Positions 1-8,100 of a stretch of DNA of 52,011 nt are shown here, piece by piece. Numbering within the stretch: position 1 is the first letter of the stretch; each line of letters starts with the position of its first letter. Origin of the DNA: Spirochaetota bacterium (lineage in GTDB: Bacteria; Spirochaetota; JAHITG01; JAFGFC01); the NCBI GenBank assembly GCA_016931325.1, contig JAFGFC010000157.1:1-52011 (forward strand). The letters are read 5' to 3'. The position numbers were made by a program, and so were the translations under genes. The notes below the pieces were generated by a model. It worked only from the letters and a program-made list of their open reading frames with translations. It was not told the DNA's origin and ran no database searches.

Positions 1-39
1 AAAGTTCCTCTTATATTGACCTTTAAAGGAGGGTTTTTC

Positions 40-273
40 ATGATAGACAATTACACCAGATTCATTTTAACCATTATTGCTCTTTTACTTTTCTGTCATT
101 TAATGATTTCTATTTTTGATCTGACTCCTGTCAGGGCAAAATCAGATGTTTTAGATGTCAACATTAAAGCCATCGGAGGCAGCACAACCTATTTACGGTC
201 GGTTCCTGTGGATATTATGAAAATAAACGGGAAATTATTTCAATCGTCAAGATTACCGGTCGATGTCCATTGA
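40..273 (+). CDS. Small single-span membrane protein, unknown
   Basis: This 77-residue protein has one hydrophobic segment (about residues 6-27) followed by a roughly 50-residue tail with no motif I recognise. I chose the ATG at 40 because AAAGGAGG lies at the correct distance upstream; an in-frame start at 16 would lie upstream of that site. The stop overlaps the region of the next gene's start, so it may be cotranscribed with the cation exporter that follows. Small proteins with a similar N-terminal segment occur in several diderm phyla without known function. The tail is probably periplasmic; that is inference. Confidence 0.6.
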   Translation: MIDNYTRFILTIIALLLFCHLMISIFDLTPVRAKSDVLDVNIKAIGGSTTYLRSVPVDIMKINGKLFQSSRLPVDVH

Positions 274-278
274 TCTCT

Positions 279-1187
279 ATGAAAAACAACAGAGCCAAAA
301 AAGCTATTCGTATCACGATTCTCGGACTGATCGGAAATACGCTCTTATCCCTGTTCAAACTTTTTGCCGGAATCTTTGGATCAAGCTCCGCTCTGGTCGC
401 TGATTCCATCCATTCTTTCTCTGATTCCTTTTCTGATATTGTTATCCTTTGGGGATTTCAAATTGCCAGAAAACCAATTGATAAAACCCATGATTACGGT
501 CATGGGAAATTTGAGACCCTGTCCACGATCATCCTGGCCATTTTTCTTTTCCTGGCAGGCATAGGTATTCTTGGTAATGGCATTAAAAATATCATCCTGG
601 TCATAAAAGGGTCATCTCTGCCCCGGCCTTCTTTTATGGCCTTTGTCGCCGCCTGGATCTCGATCATCTTTAAAGAAATACTGTATCAGGTTACTTATAA
701 AATCGGGAACCAAATTAAAAGCGACGCCATTGTGGCTAATGCCTGGCATCACAGAAGTGATGCCCTTTCTTCTGTCGGTGCTATGCTGGGAGTAGGCGGA
801 GCTATTTTTCTCGGCGAACGGTGGCATATCCTGGACCCCCTGGCGGCCTGCGCGGTCAGCTTCTTTATTATCAAGATCGCTATCAATCTCTCATCCAGCA
901 GTCTTAATGAACTGCTGGAAAAATCATTGGATGAAAAAACAGAAGATCATATTATAAACCTTGTGAACCATATCAACGGAGTAAAAAATCCTCATAACCT
1001 GAAAACCCGGAAAATTGGTAACAATGTGGCCATTGATATCCATATTGAAGTGGATAAGGACATGACCGTCAGGCAGTCACATAAAATAGCCACACTGGTG
1101 GAGAACAAACTGAAAAAACATTTCGGGGATGAGAGCTTTGTATCTGTTCATGTAGAACCTGAGGGATATAAAAGAAAGCATCAATAA
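279..1187 (+). CDS. CDF-family divalent cation exporter
   Basis: This 302-residue protein is a cation diffusion facilitator. Such proteins exchange Zn2+, Fe2+, Mn2+ or Cd2+ for protons at the inner membrane. An HxxxD pair lies in TM2 (H45 and D49, preceded by D42) and a second, HHRSD, lies in TM5 near residues 156-160; together they form the transport site. The C-terminal 90 residues form the usual cytoplasmic dimer domain with 'DIHIEVD' and a late 'VHVEP'. Length is normal. I chose ATG 279 over an in-frame TTG at 270 that overlaps the upstream stop; neither has a clear ribosome-binding site. The metal cannot be assigned from sequence. Confidence 0.92.
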   Translation: MKNNRAKKAIRITILGLIGNTLLSLFKLFAGIFGSSSALVADSIHSFSDSFSDIVILWGFQIARKPIDKTHDYGHGKFETLSTIILAIFLFLAGIGILGNGIKNIILVIKGSSLPRPSFMAFVAAWISIIFKEILYQVTYKIGNQIKSDAIVANAWHHRSDALSSVGAMLGVGGAIFLGERWHILDPLAACAVSFFIIKIAINLSSSSLNELLEKSLDEKTEDHIINLVNHINGVKNPHNLKTRKIGNNVAIDIHIEVDKDMTVRQSHKIATLVENKLKKHFGDESFVSVHVEPEGYKRKHQ

Positions 1188-1206
1188 ACAGCCTGGCTAT
1201 TTCCTG

Positions 1207-1234
1207 TTGACTATTCATCACAGCGCGATATATT
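1207..1234 (+). promoter_or_regulatory. Sigma70-type promoter for the MBL-fold gene
   Basis: TTGACT and TATATT are separated by 16 bases, and the predicted start of transcription falls near 1241, leaving a leader of only about 14 bases. No Shine-Dalgarno sequence lies before the ATG at 1255. Confidence 0.6.
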
Positions 1235-1254
1235 ATTCCCTTCTGACGTAAATT

Positions 1255-2067
1255 ATGAAATTTCTTTTTTTAATCCTTCTTGTTCTTATGATGGAAAGCC
1301 GGATGCGAGCTGATAAAAATTATTTAATTCATGTCGGGCATTCAACCGTGTTCATCCATCTGGACGGCCGGAATATCATCACAGATCCAAACTGGAACAA
1401 TAAAAACCTCTTTTTAAAAAGGATCACACCCCCACCGTTTGGTCCTGAACAACTTCCTCTCATCGATCTGGTGCTTGTATCACATGGGCACTTTGATCAT
1501 ATGGATATTCCCACTCTCGAAAAAATTTACAGGATAAATAATAAAGTCATGATCTATGTGCCAGAGAACCTGGGATCTGTTCTAAAAAGATCAGGGATCA
1601 CCAATTACAAAGAGTTGACCGACTCCCAATCTGTGCCTTTTGAAAATATTATTATAGAATCTCACAAAGCAAAGCATGACGGCCGTCGGTACGTTATTGA
1701 TAATACCGGTCTTTCCCTGTGTTTTCTTATTAAAGGAAGCAAAACACTTTTTTTTTCCGGGGACACCGGTTATACTGATTTATTTAAAACCCTTGGCAGG
1801 CAACAAAAGATCGATATCGCTATGATCATGATCGGCGGCTGGAAAATACCCTATCTTTTCCAGAGCACCCATCTACGGCCTTCTGAAGCCATTCAGGTAT
1901 TTCTGGATCTAAAGGCCAAGCGCCTTTTGCCCATTCATTATGACACCTTCCCTTTAGGAAGAGAAAAAAAGGGGGAATCAGTTGAGCTTTTAAAATATCA
2001 TGCCCGGAAGTTGAAATTGGAGAAAAAATTGATAATCAATAAATTTGGGGATAAAATATTTTTTTAA
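1255..2067 (+). CDS. Secreted MBL-fold metallohydrolase, UlaG/NAPE-PLD-like
   Basis: This 270-residue metallo-beta-lactamase-fold hydrolase begins with a hydrophobic signal sequence (about residues 1-19). The metal-binding motif SHGHFDHMD sits near residues 79-87, followed by the 'SGDTGY' ligand loop near 167 and a late His in 'IHYD'. The short spacing and 'HVGHSTVFIHLDGRNIITDP' opening are typical of the UlaG / N-acyl-phosphatidylethanolamine phospholipase D branch. The substrate is unknown; in this branch it can be a phospholipid or a sugar-phosphate lactone. A signal peptide argues for a periplasmic substrate. The stop is three bases from the stop of the opposing cNMP-binding gene, leaving no room for a separate terminator. 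Confidence 0.85.
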   Translation: MKFLFLILLVLMMESRMRADKNYLIHVGHSTVFIHLDGRNIITDPNWNNKNLFLKRITPPPFGPEQLPLIDLVLVSHGHFDHMDIPTLEKIYRINNKVMIYVPENLGSVLKRSGITNYKELTDSQSVPFENIIIESHKAKHDGRRYVIDNTGLSLCFLIKGSKTLFFSGDTGYTDLFKTLGRQQKIDIAMIMIGGWKIPYLFQSTHLRPSEAIQVFLDLKAKRLLPIHYDTFPLGREKKGESVELLKYHARKLKLEKKLIINKFGDKIFF

Positions 2068-2070
2068 GTC

Positions 2071-2463
2071 TCAGTCTTTCTTCCCGTACATTATCTCGAG
2101 GCTCTTTTTTTCACCCTCTATCTTTGAAATAACATTATGCGCATCTAAAAGCCTCCCCGCCATGGTCTTGATGACCTGCAAGGCAAAATCAGGATCTTCC
2201 TGAATGACCTGGACAAAACTTTTTTGATCATGGATCAGGATCTCGCAATTTGTCACAGCCTCGATGGAAGCGGACCTTGGTTTTTGCAGGAATAAACTCA
2301 TTTCACCAAAAAAATCATCAGGCCCCATCTGGGCCAACTCTATCCTTTTATTATCAATGGTTTTAAATACCTTTACCTTGCCGGAAATGATAACATACAT
2401 TTCGTTTCCTTTTGTCCCTTCCTGCAGGATCAACTCTCCTTTGCCAAATCGTTTTTTTTCCAT
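2071..2463 (-). CDS. Single-domain cyclic-nucleotide-binding protein
   Basis: This 130-residue protein is a lone cNMP-binding (Crp-like) domain with no DNA-binding domain. The family signature is clear: 'LILQEGTKGNEMYVIISGKV' and the phosphate-binding cassette 'FFGEMSLFLQKPRSASIEA' in the middle, followed by the helix that closes on the ligand. The R in 'PRSASI' contacts the cyclic phosphate in this family. Solo cNMP domains are numerous in spirochaetes, where they are thought to sense cAMP or cGMP and act on partner proteins. The ATG at 2463 is preceded by GGAGGT at a somewhat short spacing. The partner and ligand cannot be read from sequence. Confidence 0.88.
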   Translation of the reverse strand: MEKKRFGKGELILQEGTKGNEMYVIISGKVKVFKTIDNKRIELAQMGPDDFFGEMSLFLQKPRSASIEAVTNCEILIHDQKSFVQVIQEDPDFALQVIKTMAGRLLDAHNVISKIEGEKKSLEIMYGKKD

Positions 2464-2656
2464 ACTGACCTCCGCTCATTGTCTCACTATTATTCACGAC
2501 AAAAAAACTAAAATATTAAGGAAATATCCTTTTGCCCGGGAGAAGTCATGATACTGATTTCGGTCTTTGTATTTTTTATATAAGGCAAATCATAGCCTCC
2601 TCGCTTCATTGCGATTATTTTAAATAAATTGCAAAGTCAAATAATTAAAAAAGCAT

Positions 2657-2684
2657 TTGACATATTGTATTTAAATGATAATAT
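2657..2684 (+). promoter_or_regulatory. Sigma70-type promoter for the STAS gene
   Basis: A perfect TTGACA is followed after 16 bases by TAATAT in a very AT-rich stretch. A TATATT at 2682-2687 is an alternative -10 with a 19-base gap. The gene start at 2708 has no clear Shine-Dalgarno sequence. Confidence 0.55.
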
Positions 2685-2707
2685 ATTAATACCAGAGAAA
2701 CCATCTG

Positions 2708-3046
2708 ATGTCAAAACCTATGGAAAAAATAACAGAAGAGTATAAAGGACATTATTTCGGTTACAAGATCACTAATAAGAAATTCTACCTGGAGCTGGTC
2801 AATAAGAATCAGGAAATTGATCTGAATAATGTGGCAGAACTTTTTCAGATAGCTGAAACAGGCGTCAAAAAAGGATACAAAACGTTACACTTTGATTTCA
2901 AGGACCTCAAGTTCATTGATTCAGCCGGTATTGGTAAATTGATAAAACTTTCTAATGTGGTTAAAGTTGTCCTTTTAAATGTCAATGATAAGATCAAAGA
3001 GATCATCAAGATCACCAAGGTGGCCTCTTTTTTTACTATCAAGTAA
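2708..3046 (+). CDS. STAS-domain anti-sigma-factor-antagonist-like protein
   Basis: This 112-residue protein is a single STAS domain of the SpoIIAA/RsbV type. The conserved phosphorylation loop is present as 'DLKFIDSAGIGKL', with the regulatory serine after FID. In the family, a serine kinase (RsbW/SpoIIAB-like) phosphorylates this site to control binding of an anti-sigma factor or other partner. No kinase or phosphatase gene lies nearby, so it probably belongs to a network spread over the genome. A second in-frame ATG at 2720 is possible. Its 3' end overlaps the opposing membrane-protein gene by eight bases. Confidence 0.82.
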   Translation: MSKPMEKITEEYKGHYFGYKITNKKFYLELVNKNQEIDLNNVAELFQIAETGVKKGYKTLHFDFKDLKFIDSAGIGKLIKLSNVVKVVLLNVNDKIKEIIKITKVASFFTIK

Positions 3047-3440
3047 CTCTCTTCTGGATCACGGAAAGGATCAAAGCTCCCAATAAAAATATAACGGCCA
3101 GGACACCGACTGTAAGATAGCATTCTAAAGAAGCCGGGTATAATCCTGGATCTTTCCCCTCCTGGGGAGGGACAGTCAGATAATTTCTGACAAGAACGAT
3201 AAGCAGCATACATCCCGTTATAACAGCTACTCTTTTATTCACCTTGAGTGAAAATCGGGATAAGAAAAAACCTGATAATATTAAAATCATTGAAATCACA
3301 ATGAGCGGCCAGCTCCAGAATAAGGGGGAAAGATTAAAAGGACCCCCTATGCTGACAGGCAGGGTAATGATAAAGCTGACAGGCGCTAAGATGATCATAC
3401 CGGTGATCAGAAACAATAAGCCAAAATATCTTTTTATCAT
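3039..3440 (-). CDS. Four-TM membrane protein, unknown
   Basis: This 133-residue protein has about four hydrophobic segments, a basic loop in the middle ('RFSLKVNKR') and a polar loop carrying 'PPQEGKDPG' before the last span. I recognise no family. Its promoter (3463-3491) is close to consensus and gives a leader of about 16 bases lacking a Shine-Dalgarno sequence. The 3' end overlaps the STAS gene tail to tail. It is probably an inner-membrane protein; nothing in the sequence indicates its role. Confidence 0.6.
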   Translation of the reverse strand: MIKRYFGLLFLITGMIILAPVSFIITLPVSIGGPFNLSPLFWSWPLIVISMILILSGFFLSRFSLKVNKRVAVITGCMLLIVLVRNYLTVPPQEGKDPGLYPASLECYLTVGVLAVIFLLGALILSVIQKRVT

Positions 3441-3462
3441 AGGACGTAACTGTTACTGTTTC

Positions 3463-3491
3463 ATTTTATTATAACTGCGGTCAAATGTCAA
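3463..3491 (-). promoter_or_regulatory. Sigma70-type promoter for the 3039-3440 gene
   Basis: Reading the minus strand, TTGACA is followed after 17 bases by TAAAAT. An overlapping TATAAT lies too close to the -35 (12 bases). Confidence 0.6.
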
Positions 3492-3565
3492 CCATTATAA
3501 ACTGATTGCCTTTGTCAGTTAAGATTATTATGTTCAATTAAAATGTCTGACATGGTTGGCATAAA

Positions 3566-4012
3566 ATGATATATAATGAAGAGAATTGTCTGCGATATCT
3601 TAAACTGGCCCTGGGGGATTTTGAATCCGCCAAACTCGCTGTGAAAGGTCAATCCTCATGCTCCAAGATGGAGCTGAACCGTGCCTATCAAGGATTTATG
3701 CTGGCCTGTAAGGTCCTTGTATCCATTGTGAACAAGACCGATATGAACAGTAACGTGAATATTATTAAATCCGTATCACAGATCCTCAAAAGGCCTGATC
3801 TGATGGATATTAACAAATCGCTGGGCAGGCATTTTACCGGTTTCAAGGACGGCCCGTCCTATGTTTTTGATCAATCAGAGTATATTAATATAAATGAAGG
3901 CAAAAAATATTTCCAGTCTATGGCCCATATTATAGGATTAATAAAGAAAAGGATCAAAAAAGAGCTGGGTTTGAAAAAGATCAACCATTCTTTTTTTCAA
4001 AATCTTTCATAA
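3566..4012 (+). CDS. Small all-helical protein, HEPN-like, unknown
   Basis: This 148-residue soluble protein is predicted to be helical. The opening 'YLKLALGDFESAKLAV' and a later 'RAYQGFMLACKVLVS' resemble the first helices of HEPN domains, which often carry RNase activity or bind nucleotides. The R-x4-6-H motif of active HEPN nucleases is not obvious, and no nucleotidyltransferase (MNT) partner is adjacent, so a toxin-antitoxin reading is not supported. The last 32 bases overlap the 3' end of serC on the other strand. No clear Shine-Dalgarno sequence precedes the ATG at 3566. Assignment to HEPN is tentative. Confidence 0.55.
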   Translation: MIYNEENCLRYLKLALGDFESAKLAVKGQSSCSKMELNRAYQGFMLACKVLVSIVNKTDMNSNVNIIKSVSQILKRPDLMDINKSLGRHFTGFKDGPSYVFDQSEYININEGKKYFQSMAHIIGLIKKRIKKELGLKKINHSFFQNLS

Positions 4013-5057
4013 AGCTGATAAAATCCTTTACCCCTTCTAATGGAAAAGCATTATAGATCGAAGCCCTCAAACCGCCGAGACTTCTATGCCCTTTGATGCC
4101 GATAAAGCCATTGGCCTTGGCCTGTTCAACAAATTGATCTTCGAGATCATTGTTCTTTATCCTGAAAACAATGTTCATTTTTGAGCGGCTCTGTTTTTCA
4201 GCCAGTCCGTAATAGAATTCAGTGCTGTCTAAATAATCATATAGAACGGCTGCTTTCTCATTATTTGTTTTTTCAATGGCTTCCATTCCGCCGTTATCAA
4301 CGATCCAGCCCAAAACGAGATTTACAATATAGATCCCTATCACAGAAGGAGTATTATAAAGGGACTCTTTTTCAATATGTGTGCTGTATTTCAACATAGT
4401 TGGCAGTTTGGCATTTTCTCTGGTCACCATGTCCTTATGGATAACGACAAGGGTGACGCCGGATGTGCCAATATTCTTCTGAGCACCGGCATAGATCATT
4501 TTGAATTGATTCACATTGATCTTGCGGCTCATAATGTCTGAAGACATATCAGCCACAAGAGGGACATTCCCGGTATCAGGAAAGGCCTGAAATTGAATAC
4601 CATTGATGGTCTCATTAGAGGTCAGATGAACATACTGGGCATCAGAAGAAAAATTATATGTATCCGGAACACAGGAAAATTTTTTATCTTCTGAAGAAGC
4701 GGCAATATTAACATCCCCTACGGTTTTACCTTCTTTAATCGCTTTTTTAGCCCATTCACCGGTATGGATATAATCCGCTTTTTTACCATTCATAAAATTC
4801 ATGGCCACCATGCTAAATTGCAGACTGGCGCCGCCCTGGAGAAAAACAACATGATAGTCATCTGAAATATTCATTATCTTTTTTGTTCTTTCCCGGGCCT
4901 GTTTCATGACTGTATCAAATCCCTTGGAGCGGTGAGAGGTCTCAACAATAGAAAGACCTGTGCCATCAAAATCTAAAAACTCCTTTTGGATCTTTTTCAT
5001 AACATCAAGAGGAAGAATAGCCGGTCCGGCATAAAAATTATAGGGTCGCTTGCTCAT
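3981..5057 (-). CDS. serC: Phosphoserine aminotransferase
   Basis: SerC converts 3-phosphohydroxypyruvate and glutamate to phosphoserine in serine synthesis, and can serve the pyridoxal phosphate pathway. The 358-residue protein has the normal length and the class-V aminotransferase layout: 'NFYAGPAILP' at the start, 'ETSHRSKGF' at 39-47, 'FLQGGASLQF' at 72-81 and the PLP-binding lysine K194 in 'GAQKNIGTSG'. 'GHRSLGGLRASIYNA' near the C-terminus is the substrate-binding Arg region. AAGGAGGG precedes the ATG. It is monocistronic here, with its own promoter at 5092-5119. serA and serB are not in the window. Confidence 0.96.
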   Translation of the reverse strand: MSKRPYNFYAGPAILPLDVMKKIQKEFLDFDGTGLSIVETSHRSKGFDTVMKQARERTKKIMNISDDYHVVFLQGGASLQFSMVAMNFMNGKKADYIHTGEWAKKAIKEGKTVGDVNIAASSEDKKFSCVPDTYNFSSDAQYVHLTSNETINGIQFQAFPDTGNVPLVADMSSDIMSRKINVNQFKMIYAGAQKNIGTSGVTLVVIHKDMVTRENAKLPTMLKYSTHIEKESLYNTPSVIGIYIVNLVLGWIVDNGGMEAIEKTNNEKAAVLYDYLDSTEFYYGLAEKQSRSKMNIVFRIKNNDLEDQFVEQAKANGFIGIKGHRSLGGLRASIYNAFPLEGVKDFISFMKDFEKKNG

Positions 5058-5091
5058 GGTTTCCCTCCTTATCTTAAAAATAAAGACTATT

Positions 5092-5119
5092 AGTATAGAA
5101 AATACTACAACAAAGTCAA
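5092..5119 (-). promoter_or_regulatory. Sigma70-type promoter for serC
   Basis: On the minus strand TTGACT and TATACT are separated by 16 bases; the transcript would begin near 5085 and include the strong ribosome-binding site of serC. Confidence 0.65.
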
Positions 5120-5153
5120 GATATTTTTTATCGTTCAGGGGAAGAAGAGGATC

Positions 5154-5549
5154 CTATTTTATCAGATGTTCCTTGATCAATCCCATAGCATCCTCTTTAT
5201 TCATCTCATCATCATAACCAAAGCATTCAAGGGATTTTTGATCCAGTTTATACATACGACAAATTCCTTCAAGGGTTATCTTTTCCATTGATCTTTGTAT
5301 ATCCTTATAGAGCCAATTCGCCAGAACCTTCTCCCTTATGATGCCGGCCAAGACAAAGAAAAATATCACGACAACGCAGATAAAGGCTCCATTTTTAATA
5401 ATAACAGGGAATAAGACATTATGACTGGATTTTATCTTCTCAAAGCCCAGATACCTGTGAAGAAGATACAGGATGATGCCTAAGGCGACCAGAATCCCGA
5501 TCACTCTTCCCTGTACCTTTTTTGAAAATTTCATAAGGATCTGTTTCAT
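5154..5549 (-). CDS. Two-TM protein with cytoplasmic C-terminal domain, unknown
   Basis: This 131-residue protein has two hydrophobic spans (about residues 16-33 and 48-69), a basic N-terminus and a hydrophilic C-terminal half of about 60 residues. I recognise no family. It begins five bases after the stop of the coiled-coil gene upstream and is the last gene of that run, so the two are almost certainly cotranscribed. It is a plausible membrane anchor for the coiled-coil protein. That is inference from order only. Confidence 0.65.
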   Translation of the reverse strand: MKQILMKFSKKVQGRVIGILVALGIILYLLHRYLGFEKIKSSHNVLFPVIIKNGAFICVVVIFFFVLAGIIREKVLANWLYKDIQRSMEKITLEGICRMYKLDQKSLECFGYDDEMNKEDAMGLIKEHLIK

Positions 5550-5554
5550 TTCAT

Positions 5555-6886
5555 TTACTGATACTGAATCGAATATTTTCGCTTTATAAGATCTTCCAGA
5601 TATTCGATATGATCATCCAGAAGTCTCCCTGCAATAGTTTCTGAAATACCCGGCTGCTCGCGGATGGTTTTATACAGCTGTAATGCCTTTAACAAATTGC
5701 CGCTTTTTTCAGCTTTAATACAGCTCTGGATAAAACTCTGGAACCGTTTCAACTGGATATCGGACAGGATCTCCTGCCAGTTAAAGGGAGCATAATTGCG
5801 ACCCCGTTTGAAGACCACTTCCTGGACGTCTTCGCCAAATTTCTTTTTCTTTTTAGCCTCTTCTTCGGCTTTGGTCCTTTCCCCCCCAATACTTCCCCCT
5901 TTGCCGGCACCTTCTTTTCCTCCCGCCTTTTGTTCAGGGGAGTCTATTTTTTTTTTTGCATCCCCTTGATCTTCCCCGGCCTGTGTTGCCGTTCCTTTTC
6001 CCGCGGCTCCAGATCCAGAACCCTTACCAACGCCGGCACTGGCCTGATCACCTGCTCCTTTCCGGCCCCCCAGGGTTTCAGAAGCCATCTTTTCCACTTT
6101 ATCTCGGGACCCGGAGGTAATCGTTGAAATCTCCTGAAAGATACCATCGATCTTGGGAGCGGCACCAAGTTTGACAGTAACATTTTCAATGTTCTTGATC
6201 AGAGTCGTTCCGCCCGGCAGGCCTTTCATATCCCTGAATTCATTGAAAAGGGCCTGTGATTCCTCGGCTATCCTTTCCGAATCCTCAATGATCTTGGTCG
6301 GTTGTATAAAGTCAGCATGGGCAATATCCAGCATTGACAGCGCTTCCTGAAGATCGTTCAAAGCATGACGAATATATTTTTTTGATGTTCCCTGTTTTTT
6401 CGATATTTCCGCAATGATCTCTTTGTAATGATCATCCACTCCCTGAAGCTGGGTTTCCAGCTTGGCATAGTTGGCTTTCATATCATCCAGTAATTTGTTT
6501 TTATACTCTTCCCTTTTTCCCAGCTCATCCTGAATGGCCAATTTTAAGGAATCCAGAGATGATCGGACCTGAGATTTATAACTTTCAAAAGCCGCTTTAA
6601 ATTCTTCCACTTTTGAAGACAGTTTCCCTTCGGTAACTTTGAAAAGAGAAAGTTCAGCCTGGCTTTTAGCCAGATTGGCTTCCACTTCCCTTACCCGCAT
6701 GGACAGTGATTTTACCTGCATCAGCTTTCGAGAATTATCTTCAGCCAGCATCCTTATCTGCTGCTCATTCAGCTTGTCTCGTCGAGTGGAAGACTCTTTA
6801 ATACTGACGATAAGATTATCCTTTTCACGGATAATATTCAGCAAGGCATCAACATCTTTATCCATCGGATCTTTTTTTTCTGCCAT
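5555..6886 (-). CDS. Coiled-coil protein with Gly/Ala/Lys linker, unknown
   Basis: This 443-residue protein has three visible parts. Residues about 5-215 are heptad-rich, charged and probably a long coiled coil. Residues about 270-345 form a low-complexity Gly/Ala/Lys/Ser linker. The last 80 residues look helical and TPR-like ('KAEKSGNLLKALQLYKTI'). There is no signal peptide, so it is likely cytoplasmic. A GTG at 6895 overlaps the upstream stop as GTGA and could be the start; I prefer the ATG at 6886. The neighbours are an SH3 lipoprotein before and a two-TM protein after. No known family is recognised. A scaffold or cytoskeletal role would fit the architecture but is not shown. Confidence 0.72.
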   Translation of the reverse strand: MAEKKDPMDKDVDALLNIIREKDNLIVSIKESSTRRDKLNEQQIRMLAEDNSRKLMQVKSLSMRVREVEANLAKSQAELSLFKVTEGKLSSKVEEFKAAFESYKSQVRSSLDSLKLAIQDELGKREEYKNKLLDDMKANYAKLETQLQGVDDHYKEIIAEISKKQGTSKKYIRHALNDLQEALSMLDIAHADFIQPTKIIEDSERIAEESQALFNEFRDMKGLPGGTTLIKNIENVTVKLGAAPKIDGIFQEISTITSGSRDKVEKMASETLGGRKGAGDQASAGVGKGSGSGAAGKGTATQAGEDQGDAKKKIDSPEQKAGGKEGAGKGGSIGGERTKAEEEAKKKKKFGEDVQEVVFKRGRNYAPFNWQEILSDIQLKRFQSFIQSCIKAEKSGNLLKALQLYKTIREQPGISETIAGRLLDDHIEYLEDLIKRKYSIQYQ

Positions 6887-6891
6887 TTCTA

Positions 6892-8100
6892 TCACACACC
6901 TTCATTAACTAAAAACAGGGTCAGATATTTGCCAAATATCCAGCCTGTGATTCCGTCTTTCAGTTCCACTTTATACCAGTAATTCTTTTCCCCGTTTATC
7001 TCTTCTATGGTGTCACTTCTTTCCACCACTATTACTTTATCGCCATAATTCAATGAAGTTATAACATTTTTCTTCCTCACGGACGGATCTTTTCTAACCC
7101 TGACCCTCTTCCCCAGCACATAAGCCATTTTCTTGTCCTTTAATTTTTTATTATACCGCAACAGGTATTTCACCAGCTGGATTTTTTTAGCGATCTCTTT
7201 TTGAAGTGTCGCTTTAGTTGAATCAGGAAGATCTTCATAATTGACCAGCAGGGCGGGTAAGTCGGCCTTCTTTTTTTCTGCTTTTCTTAAAAAATCAACG
7301 GCTTTCTCAAAATATTCCTTGGCCTTATCCAGCCGGTCCCGACTCAAGGCGATCTGGGCCAGAATATAATACTTCAAAGCCAGATAGAATTTGGACCTGG
7401 ATTCAAATCCTTCCAGATTTTTATAGATCCTGTCAAGGTCTTCCTGTTGCTTTAATAATATAATATTCTTATTGATAAACGCTTCTGCTTTTTCTGTACT
7501 ATTCGCTTTGGATCGCATGATCTGATCGCTCAACTCTAAAAGTTTTAACGAATACTTTTTACTGTTACTGATAAATTTTTGTATATATAACTCGGACAGG
7601 GCAAGTTGCCATTTCGCCTTATCATTCAATCCCTTGATATATTTTTCCAGAGAAGATATCCTTTCACTAATATTGGTTCTGGTTTCAAACCATTGATCAA
7701 AAGATATTTTCCCTATCTCTGAATTGGGAAATTTTTTCCATACCGGGACAAGGTCTTCTCCGTCGTAGTCCAGATCTCCCTGAACAAGATCCAGATGATA
7801 CCTTTTAGCAATCTTCTTTTTCTCATCTTTTGATCTTATTTTATTGGCCTGTTCAACTATCGCTTCATAAGTTTGAGCCTTTTTTACAAGCAGTTTAGCA
7901 TTGGAGTCATTCAATTCATATTTTTCAAAAAATTCATTGATAAAGTTGATGACCTTTTCATAATTTCCGCTTTCAAATTCCTGGTTGATTAAAATTATTT
8001 CCTGCGCAATAGATGGATCATCTTCAATGGAAATATTTTTCTTTTTTGAACAAAAGTTGAAAGAAAGCAGAACAATCAAAAAAAAGATCCGATACCTCAT
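6892..8100 (-). CDS. Lipoprotein with helical repeats and C-terminal SH3 domain
   Basis: This 402-residue protein starts with a lipoprotein signal ending in S-F-N-F-C17, so it should be lipid-anchored. The middle is helical and repeat-like ('LALKYYILAQIALSRDRLDKAKEYFEKA' region near 245-270 fits TPR helices). The C-terminal 70 residues form a bacterial SH3 domain: 'GKRVRVRKDPS', 'NYGDKVIVVE', 'YWYKVEL' and 'GWIFGKYL'. Bacterial SH3 domains usually bind peptidoglycan. The start overlaps the bioY stop by one base (TGATG), and the next gene overlaps this stop, so translation is coupled along the run. A periplasmic link between membrane and cell wall is the simplest reading. Confidence 0.8.
   Translation of the reverse strand: MRYRIFFLIVLLSFNFCSKKKNISIEDDPSIAQEIILINQEFESGNYEKVINFINEFFEKYELNDSNAKLLVKKAQTYEAIVEQANKIRSKDEKKKIAKRYHLDLVQGDLDYDGEDLVPVWKKFPNSEIGKISFDQWFETRTNISERISSLEKYIKGLNDKAKWQLALSELYIQKFISNSKKYSLKLLELSDQIMRSKANSTEKAEAFINKNIILLKQQEDLDRIYKNLEGFESRSKFYLALKYYILAQIALSRDRLDKAKEYFEKAVDFLRKAEKKKADLPALLVNYEDLPDSTKATLQKEIAKKIQLVKYLLRYNKKLKDKKMAYVLGKRVRVRKDPSVRKKNVITSLNYGDKVIVVERSDTIEEINGEKNYWYKVELKDGITGWIFGKYLTLFLVNEGV

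Noticed and set aside
2518-2534. Hairpin AAGGA-AATA-TCCTT as a terminator
   Set aside because: The stem is five pairs, without a T-run of useful length, and lies upstream of genes on both sides instead of downstream.
3509-3552. TGTCAG/CTGACA inverted repeat before the HEPN-like gene as an operator
   Set aside because: The arms are only six bases and 28 bases apart, which is expected by chance.
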